Assembly: GCF_900606115.1 (NCBI RefSeq)
Contig: NZ_UWPJ01000022.1
Location: 1 to 64,000 of the forward strand
DNA: 64,000 nucleotides
Direction of reading: 5' to 3'
DNA from: Pigmentiphaga humi
Lineage (GTDB): Bacteria > Pseudomonadota > Gammaproteobacteria > Burkholderiales > Burkholderiaceae_B
The notes beneath the pieces are model-generated. The model was not told the DNA's origin, searched no databases, and saw only the letters and a program-made list of their open reading frames with translations. A program made the position numbers and the translations under genes. Below, one piece after another: positions 39,972 through 54,746 of the stretch. Every line of letters starts with the position of its first letter. Within the stretch, counting starts at the first letter, position 1.

Positions 39972-40853
39972 TCAAGCCCCGAGCCGCACCTTGGCTTCGC
40001 GGTACTTGTCGGAGGTGCGCTCCAGCACGTGCTGCGGCAGGCGCGGCGCGGGCGCGGTCTTGTTCCAGGGCTGGGTTTCCAGCCAGTCGCGCACGAACTG
40101 CTTGTCGAACGACGGGGGACTGGTGCCGGGCTTGTAGGAATCGGCCGGCCAGAAGCGCGAGGAGTCGGGCGTCAGCACCTCGTCCATCAAATGCAGCACG
40201 CCTTTGTCGTCCAGGCCGAACTCGAACTTGGTATCGGCGATGATGATGCCGCGCTGGGCCGCGTATTCCGAGGCTTCGCGGTAGATCCGCAGCGACACGT
40301 CGCGGATCTGCTCGGCCAGTTGCTGGCCGACTTCCCTGACCACGTGGTCGAAGCTGACGTTCTCGTCGTGCTCGCCCAGCTCGGCCTTGGCGGCCGGCGT
40401 GAAGATGGGTTCGGGCAGTTTCTGCGCCTGCACCAGCCCGGCCGGCAGCTGGATGCCGCAGACCGCGCCGGTCTGCTGGTAGTCCTTCCAGCCCGAGCCG
40501 ATCAGGTAGCCGCGCACCACGGCTTCGACCAGCACGGGCTTGAGGCGCTTGACCACCACCGCCCGGCCGGCGACCTGCTCGCGCTCGCCCGGCTCGACCA
40601 CGCTCTCCGGCGCCACGCCGGTGGTGTGGTTGGGGATGATGTGCGCGAGCCTGTCCAGCCAGAAATTGGTGAGCGAGTTCAGCACTTCGCCCTTGCCGGG
40701 GATGGGGTCGTCGAGAATGACGTCGAACGCCGACAGGCGGTCGGACGTCACGATCAGCAGCTTGTCGTCCCCGACGGCATACATGTCGCGCACTTTGCCG
40801 CGCGCCAGCAGCGGCAGGGAACGAATGGTGGATTGGTAGAGCGGTGCGGACAT
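39972..40853 (-). CDS. purC: Phosphoribosylaminoimidazole-succinocarboxamide synthase PurC
   Basis: PurC joins CAIR to aspartate with ATP to give SAICAR. At 293 residues it has [30 protein letters not shown] (in part), [25 protein letters not shown] (in part) and [12 protein letters not shown]. This is the longer eukaryote-like/plant-like form also found in betaproteobacteria, compared with E. coli (237). It is the last gene of the carbon operon, 28 bases after fba. Confidence 0.95.
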   Translation of the reverse strand: MSAPLYQSTIRSLPLLARGKVRDMYAVGDDKLLIVTSDRLSAFDVILDDPIPGKGEVLNSLTNFWLDRLAHIIPNHTTGVAPESVVEPGEREQVAGRAVVVKRLKPVLVEAVVRGYLIGSGWKDYQQTGAVCGIQLPAGLVQAQKLPEPIFTPAAKAELGEHDENVSFDHVVREVGQQLAEQIRDVSLRIYREASEYAAQRGIIIADTKFEFGLDDKGVLHLMDEVLTPDSSRFWPADSYKPGTSPPSFDKQFVRDWLETQPWNKTAPAPRLPQHVLERTSDKYREAKVRLGA

Positions 40854-40881
40854 GATGCGGCCTGCTTCGACGGTTGAGTGC

Positions 40882-41946
40882 TTATTTGACGATTTGGGCC
40901 AATTTGCCAGAAGCGTAGTCGGCGGCGATCTGGCTGAGCGGGATCGACTTGATCTTGCCGGCGTTGCCGGCGGTGCCGAACTGGTTGTAGCGCTCGACGC
41001 AGATCTTCTTGGCAGCGGCGCGGGCGGGCTTGAGGTACTCGCGCGGGTCGAACTTGGAAGGGTTCTCGGCCAGGAACTGGCGGATCGCGGCCGTCATCGC
41101 CAGGCGGATGTCGGTGTCGATGTTGATCTTGCGCACGCCGTGCTTGATGGCTTCCTGAATTTCCTCGACCGGCACGCCGTAGGTTTCCTTCATGTCGCCG
41201 CCGAATTCGCGGATGATGGCCAGCAGGTCCTGCGGCACGCTGGAGCTGCCGTGCATCACCAGGTGGGTGGTCGGCAGGCGGCGGTGGATTTCCTTGATGC
41301 GGTCGATGGCCAGGATGTCGCCGCTGGGCTTGCGCGAGAACTTGTAGGCGCCATGGCTGGTGCCGATGGCGATGGCCAGCGCATCGATCTGGGTGCGCTT
41401 GGCGAAGTCGGCGGCCTGCTCGGGATCGGTCAGCAGTTGCTCGCGGGTCATGGTGCCCTCGGCGCCGTGGCCGTCTTCCTTGTCACCCTTCATGGTTTCG
41501 AGCGAGCCCAGGCAGCCCAGCTCGCCTTCGACCGAAATGCCCTGCACGTGGGCCATCTTGACCACCTGGGTGGTGACGTCTACGTTGTAGTCGTAGTCGG
41601 CGATGGTCTTGCCGTCGGCCAGCAGCGAGCCGTCCATCATGACGCTGGAGAAGCCCATGGCGATGGCGCCCTTGCAGACGTCGGGCGACTGGCCGTGGTC
41701 CTGGTGCATGACCACGGGGATGTGGGGATAGGACTCGACCGCCGCGGCGATCAGCGCCTTCAGGAAGCCTTCGCCGGCATACTTGCGGGCGCCGGCCGAG
41801 GCCTGCATGATGACCGGGCTGTCGGTCTCGTCGGCCGCTTCCATGATGGCCTGGACCTGTTCCAGGTTGTTGACGTTGAACGCCGGGATGCCGTAGCCGT
41901 TCTCTGCCGCGTGGTCCAGCAGTTGGCGCATGGAAACGAGTGCCAT
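40882..41946 (-). CDS. fba: Class II fructose-bisphosphate aldolase
   Basis: A zinc-dependent aldolase of 354 residues that splits fructose-1,6-bisphosphate to DHAP and glyceraldehyde-3-phosphate. Signature elements: [11 protein letters not shown] (zinc and catalytic site), GELGCLGS and [10 protein letters not shown]. It belongs to the group also called CbbA in Calvin-cycle operons. AGGAGCACACT precedes its ATG, 46 bases after pyk. Confidence 0.93.
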   Translation of the reverse strand: MALVSMRQLLDHAAENGYGIPAFNVNNLEQVQAIMEAADETDSPVIMQASAGARKYAGEGFLKALIAAAVESYPHIPVVMHQDHGQSPDVCKGAIAMGFSSVMMDGSLLADGKTIADYDYNVDVTTQVVKMAHVQGISVEGELGCLGSLETMKGDKEDGHGAEGTMTREQLLTDPEQAADFAKRTQIDALAIAIGTSHGAYKFSRKPSGDILAIDRIKEIHRRLPTTHLVMHGSSSVPQDLLAIIREFGGDMKETYGVPVEEIQEAIKHGVRKINIDTDIRLAMTAAIRQFLAENPSKFDPREYLKPARAAAKKICVERYNQFGTAGNAGKIKSIPLSQIAADYASGKLAQIVK

Positions 41947-41992
41947 AGTGTGCTCCTGAATGTCCTGAATGATATGGGAATGGGTTGCCGGG

Positions 41993-43438
41993 TCAGCCTT
42001 TCTGGCCCACCCGCACGATTTTCAGCGTATTGGTTCCACCGGGCGAGCCCATGGGCTCGCCTACCGTAAACACGATCAGGTCGCCCAGGCTCGCAACGCC
42101 CTTCTCGACCAGCAGCTTCTCGGCCGCCAGCAGCGCGGCGTCGCGGTCGCCGACGTCCTCGAGCTGCAGCGTGCGCACATTGCGGTACAGCGCCACTTTA
42201 CGCTGGGTCGCCAGGCGCGATGTCAGCGCGTAAATCGGCGTCGCGCTATCGTGGCGGCTCATCCACAGCGTGGTCGAGCCCGAATGCGTCAGCGCGCAGA
42301 TGGCCTTGCAGCGCATGTGGTGCGCCGTGAACAGCGCGGCGCAGGCAATGGACTGGTCCACGCGCAGGAAGGTCTGGTCGAGGAAATCCTTGTCCAGCGC
42401 GGAATGCTGGGACTTCTCCGCCTCGATGCAGATCGAGGCCATGGTCTCGATGGTTTCCACCGGATAGCGGCCCACCGCCGTCTCGGCCGACAGCATGACC
42501 GCGTCGGTCCCGTCGAGCACCGCGTTGGCCACGTCGGACACTTCGGCGCGCGTGGGCATCGCATTGGTGATCATGGATTCCATCATCTGCGTGGCCGTGA
42601 TGACGGTGCGATTGCGCGAACGCGCCATCTGGATCATGCGCTTCTGCAGCGCCGGCACGGCCGCCGCGCCGACCTCGACGGCCAGGTCGCCGCGCGCCAC
42701 CATGATGCCGTCCGAAGCGTCGATGATTTCCTCGAGCACGGCGATGGCCTCGGCCCGCTCGATCTTGGCGATCAGCTGCGGGCGCGGCCCCGATCCGGCG
42801 GCGACGGCCACCAATTGGCGCGCCATTTCCATATCGGTGCGGTTCTTGGGGAAGCTGATGGCGATGTAGTCCACGCCCATCTGCACCGCGGTGCGCAGGT
42901 CTTCCATGTCCTTGGCGGTCAGCGCCGGCGCGGTCAGGCCGCCGCCCTGGCGGTTGATGCCCTTGTTGTTGGACAATTCCCCGCCGACCACGACTTCGGT
43001 ATGGATCTCGGTGCCCGAGACGCGCACGACGCGCAGCCGGATCAGGCCGTCGTTGAGCAGCAGGATGTCGCCCGCGCGCACGTCGCGCGGCAGGTCGGGG
43101 TAATCCAGCCCCACCTTGCCGTCGTCGCCCAGTTCGCAGGAGGCATCGAGGATGAAGGGCTGGCCGGGCTGCAGCTCGACCTTGCCGTCGGCGAACTTGC
43201 CGACGCGGATCTTGGGGCCCTGCAGGTCGGCCATGATCGCAACCTCGCGCTCACAGGCCGCCGCGGCCTCCCGGACCATCTGGCCCCGCGCCAGGTGATC
43301 CTGCGCGGTGCCGTGGGAAAAATTGAGCCGCACGACATCCACGCCGGCACGGATCATCCGTGCCAGCATCTCGGCCGAGCTGGAAGCGGGGCCGAGTGTC
43401 GCGACGATTTTGGTGGCGCGTGCGGCGATCAGGTCCAT
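41993..43438 (-). CDS. pyk: Pyruvate kinase
   Basis: Pyruvate kinase makes ATP and pyruvate from phosphoenolpyruvate. The 481-residue protein begins [15 protein letters not shown], holds the active-site lysine in [10 protein letters not shown] and the metal-binding [15 protein letters not shown], and [13 protein letters not shown]. Five bases separate it from pgk. Confidence 0.95.
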   Translation of the reverse strand: MDLIAARATKIVATLGPASSSAEMLARMIRAGVDVVRLNFSHGTAQDHLARGQMVREAAAACEREVAIMADLQGPKIRVGKFADGKVELQPGQPFILDASCELGDDGKVGLDYPDLPRDVRAGDILLLNDGLIRLRVVRVSGTEIHTEVVVGGELSNNKGINRQGGGLTAPALTAKDMEDLRTAVQMGVDYIAISFPKNRTDMEMARQLVAVAAGSGPRPQLIAKIERAEAIAVLEEIIDASDGIMVARGDLAVEVGAAAVPALQKRMIQMARSRNRTVITATQMMESMITNAMPTRAEVSDVANAVLDGTDAVMLSAETAVGRYPVETIETMASICIEAEKSQHSALDKDFLDQTFLRVDQSIACAALFTAHHMRCKAICALTHSGSTTLWMSRHDSATPIYALTSRLATQRKVALYRNVRTLQLEDVGDRDAALLAAEKLLVEKGVASLGDLIVFTVGEPMGSPGGTNTLKIVRVGQKG

Positions 43439-43443
43439 AGCGA

Positions 43444-44646
<1,203 letters not shown>

Positions 44647-44648
44647 GC

Positions 44649-45659
44649 TTACTTGGCCGACATCAGCGCGACGGTGGTGTCCAGCATGCGGTTGCTGAAG
44701 CCCCACTCGTTGTCGTACCACGACGAGACCTTGACCAGATTGCCGTTGACCTTGGTCAGCGTGGCATCGAAGGTGCTGGAGGCCGGATCGTGGTTGAAGT
44801 CGGACGAGACCAGCGGCTCGGTGGTGTAGTTCAGGATGCCCTTGAGCTTGCCTTCCGAGGCTTCCTTGAGGATGGCGTTGACTTCTTCGACGGTGGTGTC
44901 GCGCTTGGCGATGAAGGTCAGGTCCACCACCGACACGTTGATGGTCGGAACGCGGATGGCGTAGCCGTCCAGCTTGCCGTTCAGTTCGGGCAGCACCAGG
45001 CCGACCGCGGCGGCGGCGCCGGTCTTGGTCGGGATCATGTTCTGCGTGGCCGAGCGGGCGCGGCGCAGGTCTTCGTGGTAGACGTCGGTCAGCACCTGGT
45101 CGTTGGTGTAGGCGTGCACGGTGGTCATCAGGCCCGAGACCAGGCCCAGCTTTTCATGCAGCGGCGCGACCAGCGGGGCCAGGCAGTTGGTGGTGCACGA
45201 GGCGTTGGAAATCACGGTGAAGTCGGACTTGAGCACGTCCTGGTTCACGCCGAACACCACGGTGGCGTCCACGTCCTTGCCGCCGGGGGCCGAGATGATG
45301 ACTTTCTTGGCGCCGCCCTTCAGGTGGGCGCCGGCCTTTTCCTTGGAGGTGAAGAAGCCGGTGCACTCCATGACCACGTCCACGCCCAGCTCGCCCCAGG
45401 GCAGTTCGGCCGGGTTGCGGTTGGCCAGCACGCGGATCTTGTCGCCGTTGACGACCATGTAGTCGCCCTCGACCGTGACGGTGCCGGGGAACTTGCCATG
45501 GGCCGTGTCGAAGCGGGTCAGGTGGGCATTGGTCTTGGGATCGCCCAGATCGTTGATAGCAACGATCTCGATATCGTGCTTCTTGCCGCCTTCGTAGTGG
45601 GCGCGCAGGACGTTGCGGCCGATGCGGCCATAGCCATTGATCGCGACACGGATGGTCAT
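44649..45659 (-). CDS. gap: Glyceraldehyde-3-phosphate dehydrogenase
   Basis: GAPDH oxidises glyceraldehyde-3-phosphate with NAD and phosphate. The 336-residue protein shows [17 protein letters not shown], the active-site cysteine in [13 protein letters not shown], and [14 protein letters not shown]. It is the second gene of the tkt-gap-pgk-pyk-fba-purC operon. The Asp in INDLGD suggests NAD preference (type I Gap). Confidence 0.95.
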   Translation of the reverse strand: MTIRVAINGYGRIGRNVLRAHYEGGKKHDIEIVAINDLGDPKTNAHLTRFDTAHGKFPGTVTVEGDYMVVNGDKIRVLANRNPAELPWGELGVDVVMECTGFFTSKEKAGAHLKGGAKKVIISAPGGKDVDATVVFGVNQDVLKSDFTVISNASCTTNCLAPLVAPLHEKLGLVSGLMTTVHAYTNDQVLTDVYHEDLRRARSATQNMIPTKTGAAAAVGLVLPELNGKLDGYAIRVPTINVSVVDLTFIAKRDTTVEEVNAILKEASEGKLKGILNYTTEPLVSSDFNHDPASSTFDATLTKVNGNLVKVSSWYDNEWGFSNRMLDTTVALMSAK

Positions 45660-45719
45660 GGTATTTCCTTTGCCTTTGATAAGAAGAATTTTCGACGACT
45701 CGAATGGGCCTCGCCCCGC

Positions 45720-47759
45720 TCAGCCCACCAGTTTCCGAACGGCCTCGACGACGCGCTCGGCGGTAAATCCGAAATGCTTGAACAATACGCCGGCCGGCGC
45801 GGATTCGCCGTAGCTGTCGATGCCTACGACCTCGCCTTCCAGCCCCACGTACTTGCGCCAGTAATCGGTCACGCCGGCCTCGACGGCCACGCGCGGCAGG
45901 CTCTTGGGCAGCACGCGCTGGCGCCACGCCGCGTCCTGGCGGTCGAAGGCCTGGGTGCAGGGCATGGAGACCACGCGCACGAACACGTCCTGCTGCGCCA
46001 GGGCTTCCTGCGCGGCCAGCGCCAGCGCGATCTCGGAGCCGGTGGCGATGATGACGGCGCGCGGGTTCAGCGCGTCGCGCAGCACGTAGCCGCCGCGCGC
46101 GATCTCGGCGATGGTGGCCTGGTCGCGCTCGACGAAGGGCAGATTCTGGCGCGACAGCAGCAGCGCGCTCGGGCCGCCCGCCTTCACGTCCATGCCCACG
46201 CTGGCCGGGCGGCCGACCGCAGCGCCCCACGCCACCGCGGTCTCGATGGTGTCGCAGGGACGCCAGACGTCCAGGTTGGGAATCAGGCGCAGGCTGGCCG
46301 CATGCTCGATCGACTGGTGGGTGGGGCCGTCTTCGCCCAGGCCGATGGAGTCGTGGGTGAACACGAAGGCCACGCGCTGCTTCATCAGCGCCGCCATGCG
46401 CAGGGCATTGCGGGAATAGTCGGAGAACGTCAGGAAGGTGCCGCCGAACGGCAGGTAGCCGCCGTGCAGCGCGATGCCGTTCATGATGGCGCTCATGCCG
46501 AATTCGCGCACGCCGTAGTTGATGTGGCGGCCGAACTCGATGCCGTCCTTGCCGGCGCGCACCGGCGCCACGCCTTTCCAGTCGGTGTAGTTGGAGCCGG
46601 TCAGGTCGGCCGAGCCGCCCAGCAGTTCCGGCAGGATGCCGGCCAGCGCGGTGATGCTCAGCTGCGAGGCCTTGCGGGTGGCCAGGGTTTCCTGCTTGGC
46701 ATTGGTCTCGGCCACGAAGGCGGCGAACTTCTCGGCGAAGTCGGCCGGCAGGTCGCTGCGCATGCGGCGCTCGAATTCCCTGGCCTCGGCGGGGAACTGG
46801 GAGGCGTACTTGGTGAACAATTCGTTCCAGGCGCCTTCGAACTGCGTACCGCGCTGCTTGGCGTCCCAGAAGGCATAGGCTTCGGCGGGAATCTCGAACG
46901 GCGCGTAGGGCCAGCCGATGGCGTCGCGCGTGGCGGCGATTTCCTTGTCGCCCAGCGGCGAGCCGTGGACCTTGTCGGTGCCCTGCATGCCGGGCGAACC
47001 CTTGCCGATCACGGTGCGGCATTCGATCAGCGTAGGGCCGGCATGGGCGGCCTTGGCCTGGGCGATGGCGGCCTCGACCGCCTGGGCGTCATGGCCGTCC
47101 ACGCCACGGATCACGTTCCAGCCATAGGCCTCGAAGCGCTTGGCGGAGTCGTCGGCGAACCAGTCCTTGATCTCGCCGTCGATGGAGATGCCGTTCGAGT
47201 CGTACAGCACGATCAGCTTGGACAGCTTGAGCGTGCCCGCCAGCGAGCAGACTTCGTGCGAGATGCCTTCCATCAGGCAGCCGTCGCCGACGAAGGCGTA
47301 GGTGTAGTGATCGACGATGGGCAGGCCCGGGCGGTTGAACTCCGCCGCCAGCAAGGCCTCGGCCAGCGCCATGCCGACCGCGTTGGAGATGCCCTGCCCC
47401 AGCGGGCCGGTGGTGGTTTCGACTCCGGGGGTGATGCCCACTTCGGGGTGGCCGGGCGTCTTGGAGTGCAATTGGCGGAAACTGCGCAGCTCGTCCATGG
47501 ACAGGTCGTAGCCCGTCAGGTGCAGCAGCGAGTAGATCAGCATCGAGCCGTGGCCGTTGGACAGCACGAAGCGGTCGCGGTCGGCCCAGGCCGGATTGGC
47601 GGGATTGTGGCGCAGGTGTCCGTGCCAGAGGGCCAGCGCGATCTCGGCCATGCCCATGGGCGCGCCGGGATGGCCGGAGTTGGCCTTCTGGACGGCGTCC
47701 ATCGAGAGGGCGCGGATGGCATCCGCCATGTTGAGTTGGGGGGCGGCTTGGTTGCTCAT
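45720..47759 (-). CDS. tkt: Transketolase
   Basis: Transketolase moves two-carbon units between sugar phosphates with thiamine diphosphate. The 679-residue enzyme carries HSKTPGHPE, the ThDP motif [19 protein letters not shown] and [12 protein letters not shown]. The start [10 protein letters not shown] at 47759 fits the family. It opens the operon, with a possible extended -10 (TGTTAAACT) at 47806-47814. Confidence 0.95.
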   Translation of the reverse strand: MSNQAAPQLNMADAIRALSMDAVQKANSGHPGAPMGMAEIALALWHGHLRHNPANPAWADRDRFVLSNGHGSMLIYSLLHLTGYDLSMDELRSFRQLHSKTPGHPEVGITPGVETTTGPLGQGISNAVGMALAEALLAAEFNRPGLPIVDHYTYAFVGDGCLMEGISHEVCSLAGTLKLSKLIVLYDSNGISIDGEIKDWFADDSAKRFEAYGWNVIRGVDGHDAQAVEAAIAQAKAAHAGPTLIECRTVIGKGSPGMQGTDKVHGSPLGDKEIAATRDAIGWPYAPFEIPAEAYAFWDAKQRGTQFEGAWNELFTKYASQFPAEAREFERRMRSDLPADFAEKFAAFVAETNAKQETLATRKASQLSITALAGILPELLGGSADLTGSNYTDWKGVAPVRAGKDGIEFGRHINYGVREFGMSAIMNGIALHGGYLPFGGTFLTFSDYSRNALRMAALMKQRVAFVFTHDSIGLGEDGPTHQSIEHAASLRLIPNLDVWRPCDTIETAVAWGAAVGRPASVGMDVKAGGPSALLLSRQNLPFVERDQATIAEIARGGYVLRDALNPRAVIIATGSEIALALAAQEALAQQDVFVRVVSMPCTQAFDRQDAAWRQRVLPKSLPRVAVEAGVTDYWRKYVGLEGEVVGIDSYGESAPAGVLFKHFGFTAERVVEAVRKLVG

Positions 47760-47805
47760 GAGGACACTCGTTCCGACGGGAAATCCCGCAGCTACAAAGC
47801 TTTCG

Positions 47806-47814
47806 AGTTTAACA
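47806..47814 (-). promoter_or_regulatory. Possible extended -10 promoter of tkt operon
   Basis: On the reverse strand TGTTAAACT is an extended -10 form 47 bases before the tkt ATG. It resembles the TGCTAAACT ahead of fabI. No clear -35 was found. Confidence 0.35.
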
Positions 47815-47881
47815 TTCGTCCATGGCCCCCGCCCTCGCGGGGGTCGGAACGTTCGTTGCCAGTTATATCCGTTACGCCGCC

Positions 47882-48625
47882 ATGCCACTGCCCCGCTTCC
47901 ATATCGACCTGCCCATGAGCCCCGGCGCGCGCCTGGCGCTGCCCGACGCCATCGCCCACCATGCGCTGCGCGTGCTGCGCCTGCGCGAAGGCGAGGCGAT
48001 CGTGGTGTTCGACGGCCGCGGCGGCCAGTATCCGGCGGTGCTCGAGGCCGAAGGCAAGCGCGGCTACGCCCGGCTCGGCGCACACGACGCGCGCGAGGCC
48101 GAATTGCCCGGCCGCATCGTGCTGGCGCAGGCCATTCCGTCGGGCGACAAGATGGACTGGGTCATCGAGAAAGCGGTGGAGGTCGGCGCGGCGGCGATCC
48201 AGCCGCTGGCGGCCGCGCGCAGCGTGCTCAGACTGTCCGGAGAGCGCCTGGAAAAGCGCCTGCAGCACTGGCGGCGGGTGGCCGTGGCGGCCTGTGAGCA
48301 ATGCGGCCGCAACCGCGTTCCGGAGGTCGGCGCGCCGCTCACGCCGCAGCAATGGCTGGAGACGCCGCCGGCGGACGGCGCGGTGCGCCTGTTGTGCGAT
48401 CCCGACGCCGGCGTGCGCCTGACCGACTGGGCCGGCGCGCCGGCCGCGCCGCCCGCCGCCATCGAATTGCTGGTGGGGCCGGAAGGCGGCTGGTCGGACG
48501 AGGAATACGCGCTCGCACAGCGCCACGGCGTGCGCATGGTCCGCTTCGGCGACCGCATCCTGCGGACCGAGACCGCCGGCACCGCGCTGGTTTCGGCGCT
48601 CAGCGCCAAGCTGGGCTGGATCTGA
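47882..48625 (+). CDS. rsmE: 16S rRNA (uracil1498-N3)-methyltransferase RsmE
   Basis: RsmE methylates U1498 of 16S rRNA. The 247-residue protein has the SPOUT signature [16 protein letters not shown] and the C-terminal [18 protein letters not shown], the knot region. The start at 47882 ([10 protein letters not shown]) matches the family; the frame continues upstream but is unsupported. It diverges from tkt. Confidence 0.93.
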   Translation: MPLPRFHIDLPMSPGARLALPDAIAHHALRVLRLREGEAIVVFDGRGGQYPAVLEAEGKRGYARLGAHDAREAELPGRIVLAQAIPSGDKMDWVIEKAVEVGAAAIQPLAAARSVLRLSGERLEKRLQHWRRVAVAACEQCGRNRVPEVGAPLTPQQWLETPPADGAVRLLCDPDAGVRLTDWAGAPAAPPAAIELLVGPEGGWSDEEYALAQRHGVRMVRFGDRILRTETAGTALVSALSAKLGWI

Positions 48626-48649
48626 CGCTGCCCCCACGGCGCGCGGGCC

Positions 48650-49177
48650 TCAGCCGGGAATCACGCCGCAGGCCATGCGCGCGCCGCCGCCGCCCAGCGG
48701 CAGCGGGTGGTCGGAGTGGTTGTCGCCGCCCATGTGCACCATCAGCGAACGCCCCTTGATGTCTGCCAGCGACTTGAGCCGCGGCGCCAGCACGGGGTAG
48801 GACGCCTTGCCTTCGGTGTCGACCACCAGCGCCGGCAAGTCGCCCAGGTGCGCGCCGTCGTCCCAGGGCTCGCCGTGCTTGCCGGTTTTCTTGGGGTCCA
48901 GGTGCCCCCCTGCGGCCAGCGCGGCGACCGGCTTGCCGTCCTGCCGGCCCGGCTCGCAGCTCGGGTTGGCATGCACGTGGAAACCGTGCATGCCCGGCGC
49001 CAGGCCTTTCAATTCGGGACGGAACACCAGCCCGTAGGCGGTTTCCGCCACCTTCACCGTGCCCAGGTCGCGCCCCTTGCCCTGGGCGTCGACGGCGGAG
49101 ACGGGAATGGACAGATCGGCCCAGGCCGGCGCGCCGGCCAGCGACAATGCCAACGCGAACCCCAAGTGCAGCTTCAT
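48650..49177 (-). CDS. sodC: Copper/zinc superoxide dismutase SodC
   Basis: A secreted enzyme that removes superoxide in the periplasm. The 175-residue precursor has a signal peptide ending in PAWA, the copper-binding [14 protein letters not shown], then [13 protein letters not shown], a zinc histidine region and [29 protein letters not shown] precedes its ATG. It lies 35 bases after barstar, in the same reverse-strand series. Confidence 0.95.
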   Translation of the reverse strand: MKLHLGFALALSLAGAPAWADLSIPVSAVDAQGKGRDLGTVKVAETAYGLVFRPELKGLAPGMHGFHVHANPSCEPGRQDGKPVAALAAGGHLDPKKTGKHGEPWDDGAHLGDLPALVVDTEGKASYPVLAPRLKSLADIKGRSLMVHMGGDNHSDHPLPLGGGGARMACGVIPG

Positions 49178-49212
49178 GGCGAACTCCTTTGGTAGTGATG
49201 CACCCGGCGGCG

Positions 49213-49662
49213 TCAGCCGGCCGGCGGCGCGATCGCGGCCGGCTCGGCGGCGCCATCGGCCTTGTCCAGGATGAAAGCAAAGGTCTTGCCGTTCTCGCGC
49301 GCGAACTCGACCACGTCCTCGCCCACTTGCGCGATGGCCGGCGCATGCTCGGCCAGGCCCGGGTCGTCTTCGTGGATCCGGCGCAGCGCCAGCACCATGC
49401 CGACATCCTGGTCCAGCACGGTGTCGCACAGACAGTCGTAGAGGGCATCCAGGTTGCCGCCGAAATGCTCGGGAAAATCGACCGCGTTGGCGATGGCGCG
49501 CAGCACCGCCGACTTGCTCTTGGCGCGCGAACAGTCCACGTCGAACAGCGCCAGCTTCAAGGCCTGCGATTCCCGCTTGAGCGCCTGCGCGTCAATGCCC
49601 CGCCCATGCAGGGCGCCGCCTGTCGTGAGGCACTCGCTCAGTGTTTTCGCGTCCAGGGACAT
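49213..49662 (-). CDS. Barstar family RNase inhibitor
   Basis: A cytoplasmic inhibitor that binds and blocks barnase-type RNases. The 149-residue protein has the barstar helix [16 protein letters not shown] (Asp72 and Asp76 matching Asp35 and Asp39 of barstar, which contact the RNase). It is longer than barstar (89) through N-terminal (about 35) and C-terminal extra residues. It starts 3 bases after the RNase gene, the usual order in such pairs. Confidence 0.85.
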   Translation of the reverse strand: MSLDAKTLSECLTTGGALHGRGIDAQALKRESQALKLALFDVDCSRAKSKSAVLRAIANAVDFPEHFGGNLDALYDCLCDTVLDQDVGMVLALRRIHEDDPGLAEHAPAIAQVGEDVVEFARENGKTFAFILDKADGAAEPAAIAPPAG

Positions 49663-49665
49663 GGC

Positions 49666-50073
49666 TTACTCCCGTATGCGCCGGAACGATGCGTAGTGAT
49701 CGGATGTATACCAGTATTCGCCGCTGGTGGCCGGATCGCCGGTGCCGCCCCTGCCGGCGACGATGCGGCGCGCGCCGCGGTTGCGCGCGCCCGGCGTGGG
49801 TACCGTGTACTCGATATAGTAACCACGCTGCCGCTGCGGCAAAAGCCGCTCGCGGTTATAAAACGTGATCCCGTCGCGCGGATGGGCAAACGGCCGCCGC
49901 GCCTGGATCTGCACCAGCACCTGCCGCGCCTCGGGCGGCAGGTCGCGCAGTTCGACGACGCCAGGCCCGCCACGCCCCCAGGCTGCCGCTGCGAGCGCGG
50001 CGAACAACAGTCCTGCCGCGAGCCAGCCCAGCAGGCCGCCGGCCCGGCGCGCCGCGACATTGCTGCGTGACAT
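49666..50073 (-). CDS. Secreted barnase-like guanyl-specific ribonuclease
   Basis: The 135-residue protein has an N-terminal arginine-rich head, a single hydrophobic segment (GLLGWLAAGLLFAALAAAAWG, about 13-33) and a microbial RNase (N1/T1) domain. Catalytic residues corresponding to Glu73, Arg87 and His102 of barnase are Glu88 (YYIEYT), Arg102/103 and His126 in YTSDHYASFRRI. It is either membrane-anchored outside the cytoplasm or secreted by signal cleavage. It starts 2 bases after the patatin gene and is followed by its inhibitor. Confidence 0.88.
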   Translation of the reverse strand: MSRSNVAARRAGGLLGWLAAGLLFAALAAAAWGRGGPGVVELRDLPPEARQVLVQIQARRPFAHPRDGITFYNRERLLPQRQRGYYIEYTVPTPGARNRGARRIVAGRGGTGDPATSGEYWYTSDHYASFRRIRE

Positions 50074-51309
50074 GGCTACTCCTCGTCCGTGCGGAAAAAG
50101 GCGAGCACCTCTGCGCTGCGGTCCAGCGTATCGCCAAACCCCAGGGCGATCAACTCGCGCGTATATCCCGGTTCGAACATGAGGTACGAGGCGAACGAGG
50201 TGCCGGTCGCCTCGTCGTTGTCGGCGGACGCGCCCATCCCGCGCAGCAGCGTGCGCAAGGTGCCCGGCAGGCTGTCCAGGTGGCGCCCGGCGATCTCGTC
50301 CAGCCGCTGGCTCGGGGAAATCGCCAGCACCCTGACCGGGCGCAGCGGGCCGCGCCAGCGTTCGGCGGCGGGCAGCCTCGCCAGCGTCTGGTTGATGCGC
50401 GTCACCCGCTCGATGTCGGAATCCAGGCTGTCCAGGAAGATATTGGAAAGCGCGTGGCCGCCTATCTGCGCCAGGGTCGGATAGGCGGCCCCGGCCGCGC
50501 GGCGCTGCGGATCGACCTCGGTATCGGTGCGGCCGCCGCCGACGATCAGCACGCGCGTCGCGCCCAGATGGATGGCCGGGCTGATCGGCGCCAGCTGACG
50601 CATCGAACCGTCGCCGCACCACTCCGGCTCGCCATGCACCAGCAGGCGCCGCGCCGGAAAGATGAAAGGAATCGCGCTCGATGCCAGCAGGTGGTCGACG
50701 CCGATCTCGGATCGCACCGCCGCGCGCAGCGAGCGCCGCCAGGGTTCGATCTCGTAGGCCGACTGGTAAAAAGTGATGTGCTGGCCGGAGGTGTAGCCGG
50801 TGGCCGCGATGGCCAGCGCCTGCACTACCCCGCCTGCGAGATTGGCCTGCAGCCGACCGAAATCCAGCACGCCGCGCAACAATTCGCCCAACGGCTCGTT
50901 ATCGAGCAGCGAAGGCCGTTTCTTGCGTCCGACCCGCGCCAGCATCAGCCCGAAGGACAGCATGGACAGCCAGCCGCTGCGGCTCAGTCCCTGGAGCGCA
51001 TCGGTGCGGTAGACCTGGTTGCAATGGAAGTTCTCCCATACGTCCAGCATGTGCTGGACGGTCAGCGCCAGGCGGTCGGCGCCGCAGGCCAGCACGGCGG
51101 CATTGATGGCGCCGGCCGAGGTGCCGCACAGGATGTGGAAGGGATTGGCATGCAGGCCGCCGGGCCGCTGGCCCAGGATGTGCAGGATGGCCTTGAGCAC
51201 CCCCACCTGGTAGGCGGCGCGAGCGCCGCCTCCGGCGAGGATGAGGCCAGTGCATGCGGGACGCAGCACCGGCAGGGTGGAGGCCGCGCGCGCGGCCTCC
51301 CGGACGGGA

Positions 51310-53637
<2,328 letters not shown>

Positions 53638-53701
53638 ACGCCCCGGGGAAGGGGTTACACAAAAGTTGGGCAAGGAGCGGATTATCCGCCGGTCAGACAC
53701 G

Positions 53702-54628
53702 TTACACAACCGGAGAGGGAAAAACGCCTCCCGGATCGAAGGCGGCCTTGATGTAGGCGTCGAGCCGGTCGGCGGGGGTTTCGCGGCCGGAGCCTGCGCC
53801 CTCGCGCTCCCGGGCATCCCGCAGCGGCACAGGCGTGCCGGCCGCGCGCAGGCGCAGGCGCAGTCGCACCGGCCAGGCCAGGGCGCCTGCGCTGCCCAGC
53901 AGCAGGTGGGCCGGATTCGGTACGGCATCGCGCTCCGGCGCCGGCGCATGCGGCACCATCGCGTCGATGCGGTAGCCTCCGCTCCAGGCCGGCTGCGCCA
54001 TCAGGCCGGCCACCGCGGGGTCGGCGGACAGCTGGAACAGCTCGGGCACGAGCCGGCTGCCCGCGGCGCTGCGCAGCGGCTGGGTCGAATCCGCGCCGAA
54101 AGGCCCGAGTTGCTCGAAGGCCCCTCCGGCCAGCATGACCTGCGCCGCATCCAGTCCCGAATCTGCGCAGCGGCCCGGCAGCCAGCCGTGCGTACGCTGC
54201 AGCCAGCGGCCGATGGGCTCGGCGTCGGCACCCTCGTGCCATTGCCAGGCGGAGCCGGCCAGGCGGGCGCGCAGCGACGCCATCGTGCATCCGGCCTGCA
54301 CCACCGCGATGCCGTGCCGTTCGTCGAACGATTCGATGGCGTCCATGGCGGTTTCGTCCAGCAGCAGCCACTGGCGGTCGGCCGGCAGCGCCTGTTCCGG
54401 CGTGGCGGACGGCACCAGCAGCACGCCGAACTCGGCGCACAGCGCGCGGGCGTGATAAACGTCCTCTTCCCGCGCCGCGGCCAGGCGCGCGCGGCCGGGC
54501 GTGCCGGGCGCGGCGGTCTCGTCGCTCACGGCTCCCTTGGCCTGGCGCGCCAGGCGCTGGCAGAACGCGGTCCACGGCGTATCCGACAGCATGCGCGGCA
54601 GGAAAAAGGCACGGCGGCCAGGCTTCAT
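53702..54628 (-). CDS. FAD-binding oxidase-like protein (GlcE-like), uncertain
   Basis: The product of 308 residues ends RLDAYIKAAFDPGGVFPS, as in the FAD-linked subunit GlcE of glycolate oxidase, and contains a central stretch (GIAVVQAGCTMASLRARLAGSAWQWH) like an FAD-binding PCMH fold. The usual strong FAD motif is not clear, so it may be degenerate. GGAAGGA precedes the ATG at 54628. It diverges from the aminotransferase gene and is followed by a gap of 64 bases to maeB. Confidence 0.5.
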   Translation of the reverse strand: MKPGRRAFFLPRMLSDTPWTAFCQRLARQAKGAVSDETAAPGTPGRARLAAAREEDVYHARALCAEFGVLLVPSATPEQALPADRQWLLLDETAMDAIESFDERHGIAVVQAGCTMASLRARLAGSAWQWHEGADAEPIGRWLQRTHGWLPGRCADSGLDAAQVMLAGGAFEQLGPFGADSTQPLRSAAGSRLVPELFQLSADPAVAGLMAQPAWSGGYRIDAMVPHAPAPERDAVPNPAHLLLGSAGALAWPVRLRLRLRAAGTPVPLRDAREREGAGSGRETPADRLDAYIKAAFDPGGVFPSPVV

Positions 54629-54746
54629 GGCCGTCCTTCCCAAGCGAATGGCGGCGCCGGACGCCGGCCGCGCTCCATCATGGGCATGGCCGGCAACGGG
54701 CGAAAAGAAGATGGCCTGTTCATGTCCGGCATTGTATCGTTCCGCC

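Noticed and set aside
53638-53701. Possible small gene between maeB and the FAD-oxidase-like gene
   Set aside because: Only 64 bases; no start with a ribosome-binding site.
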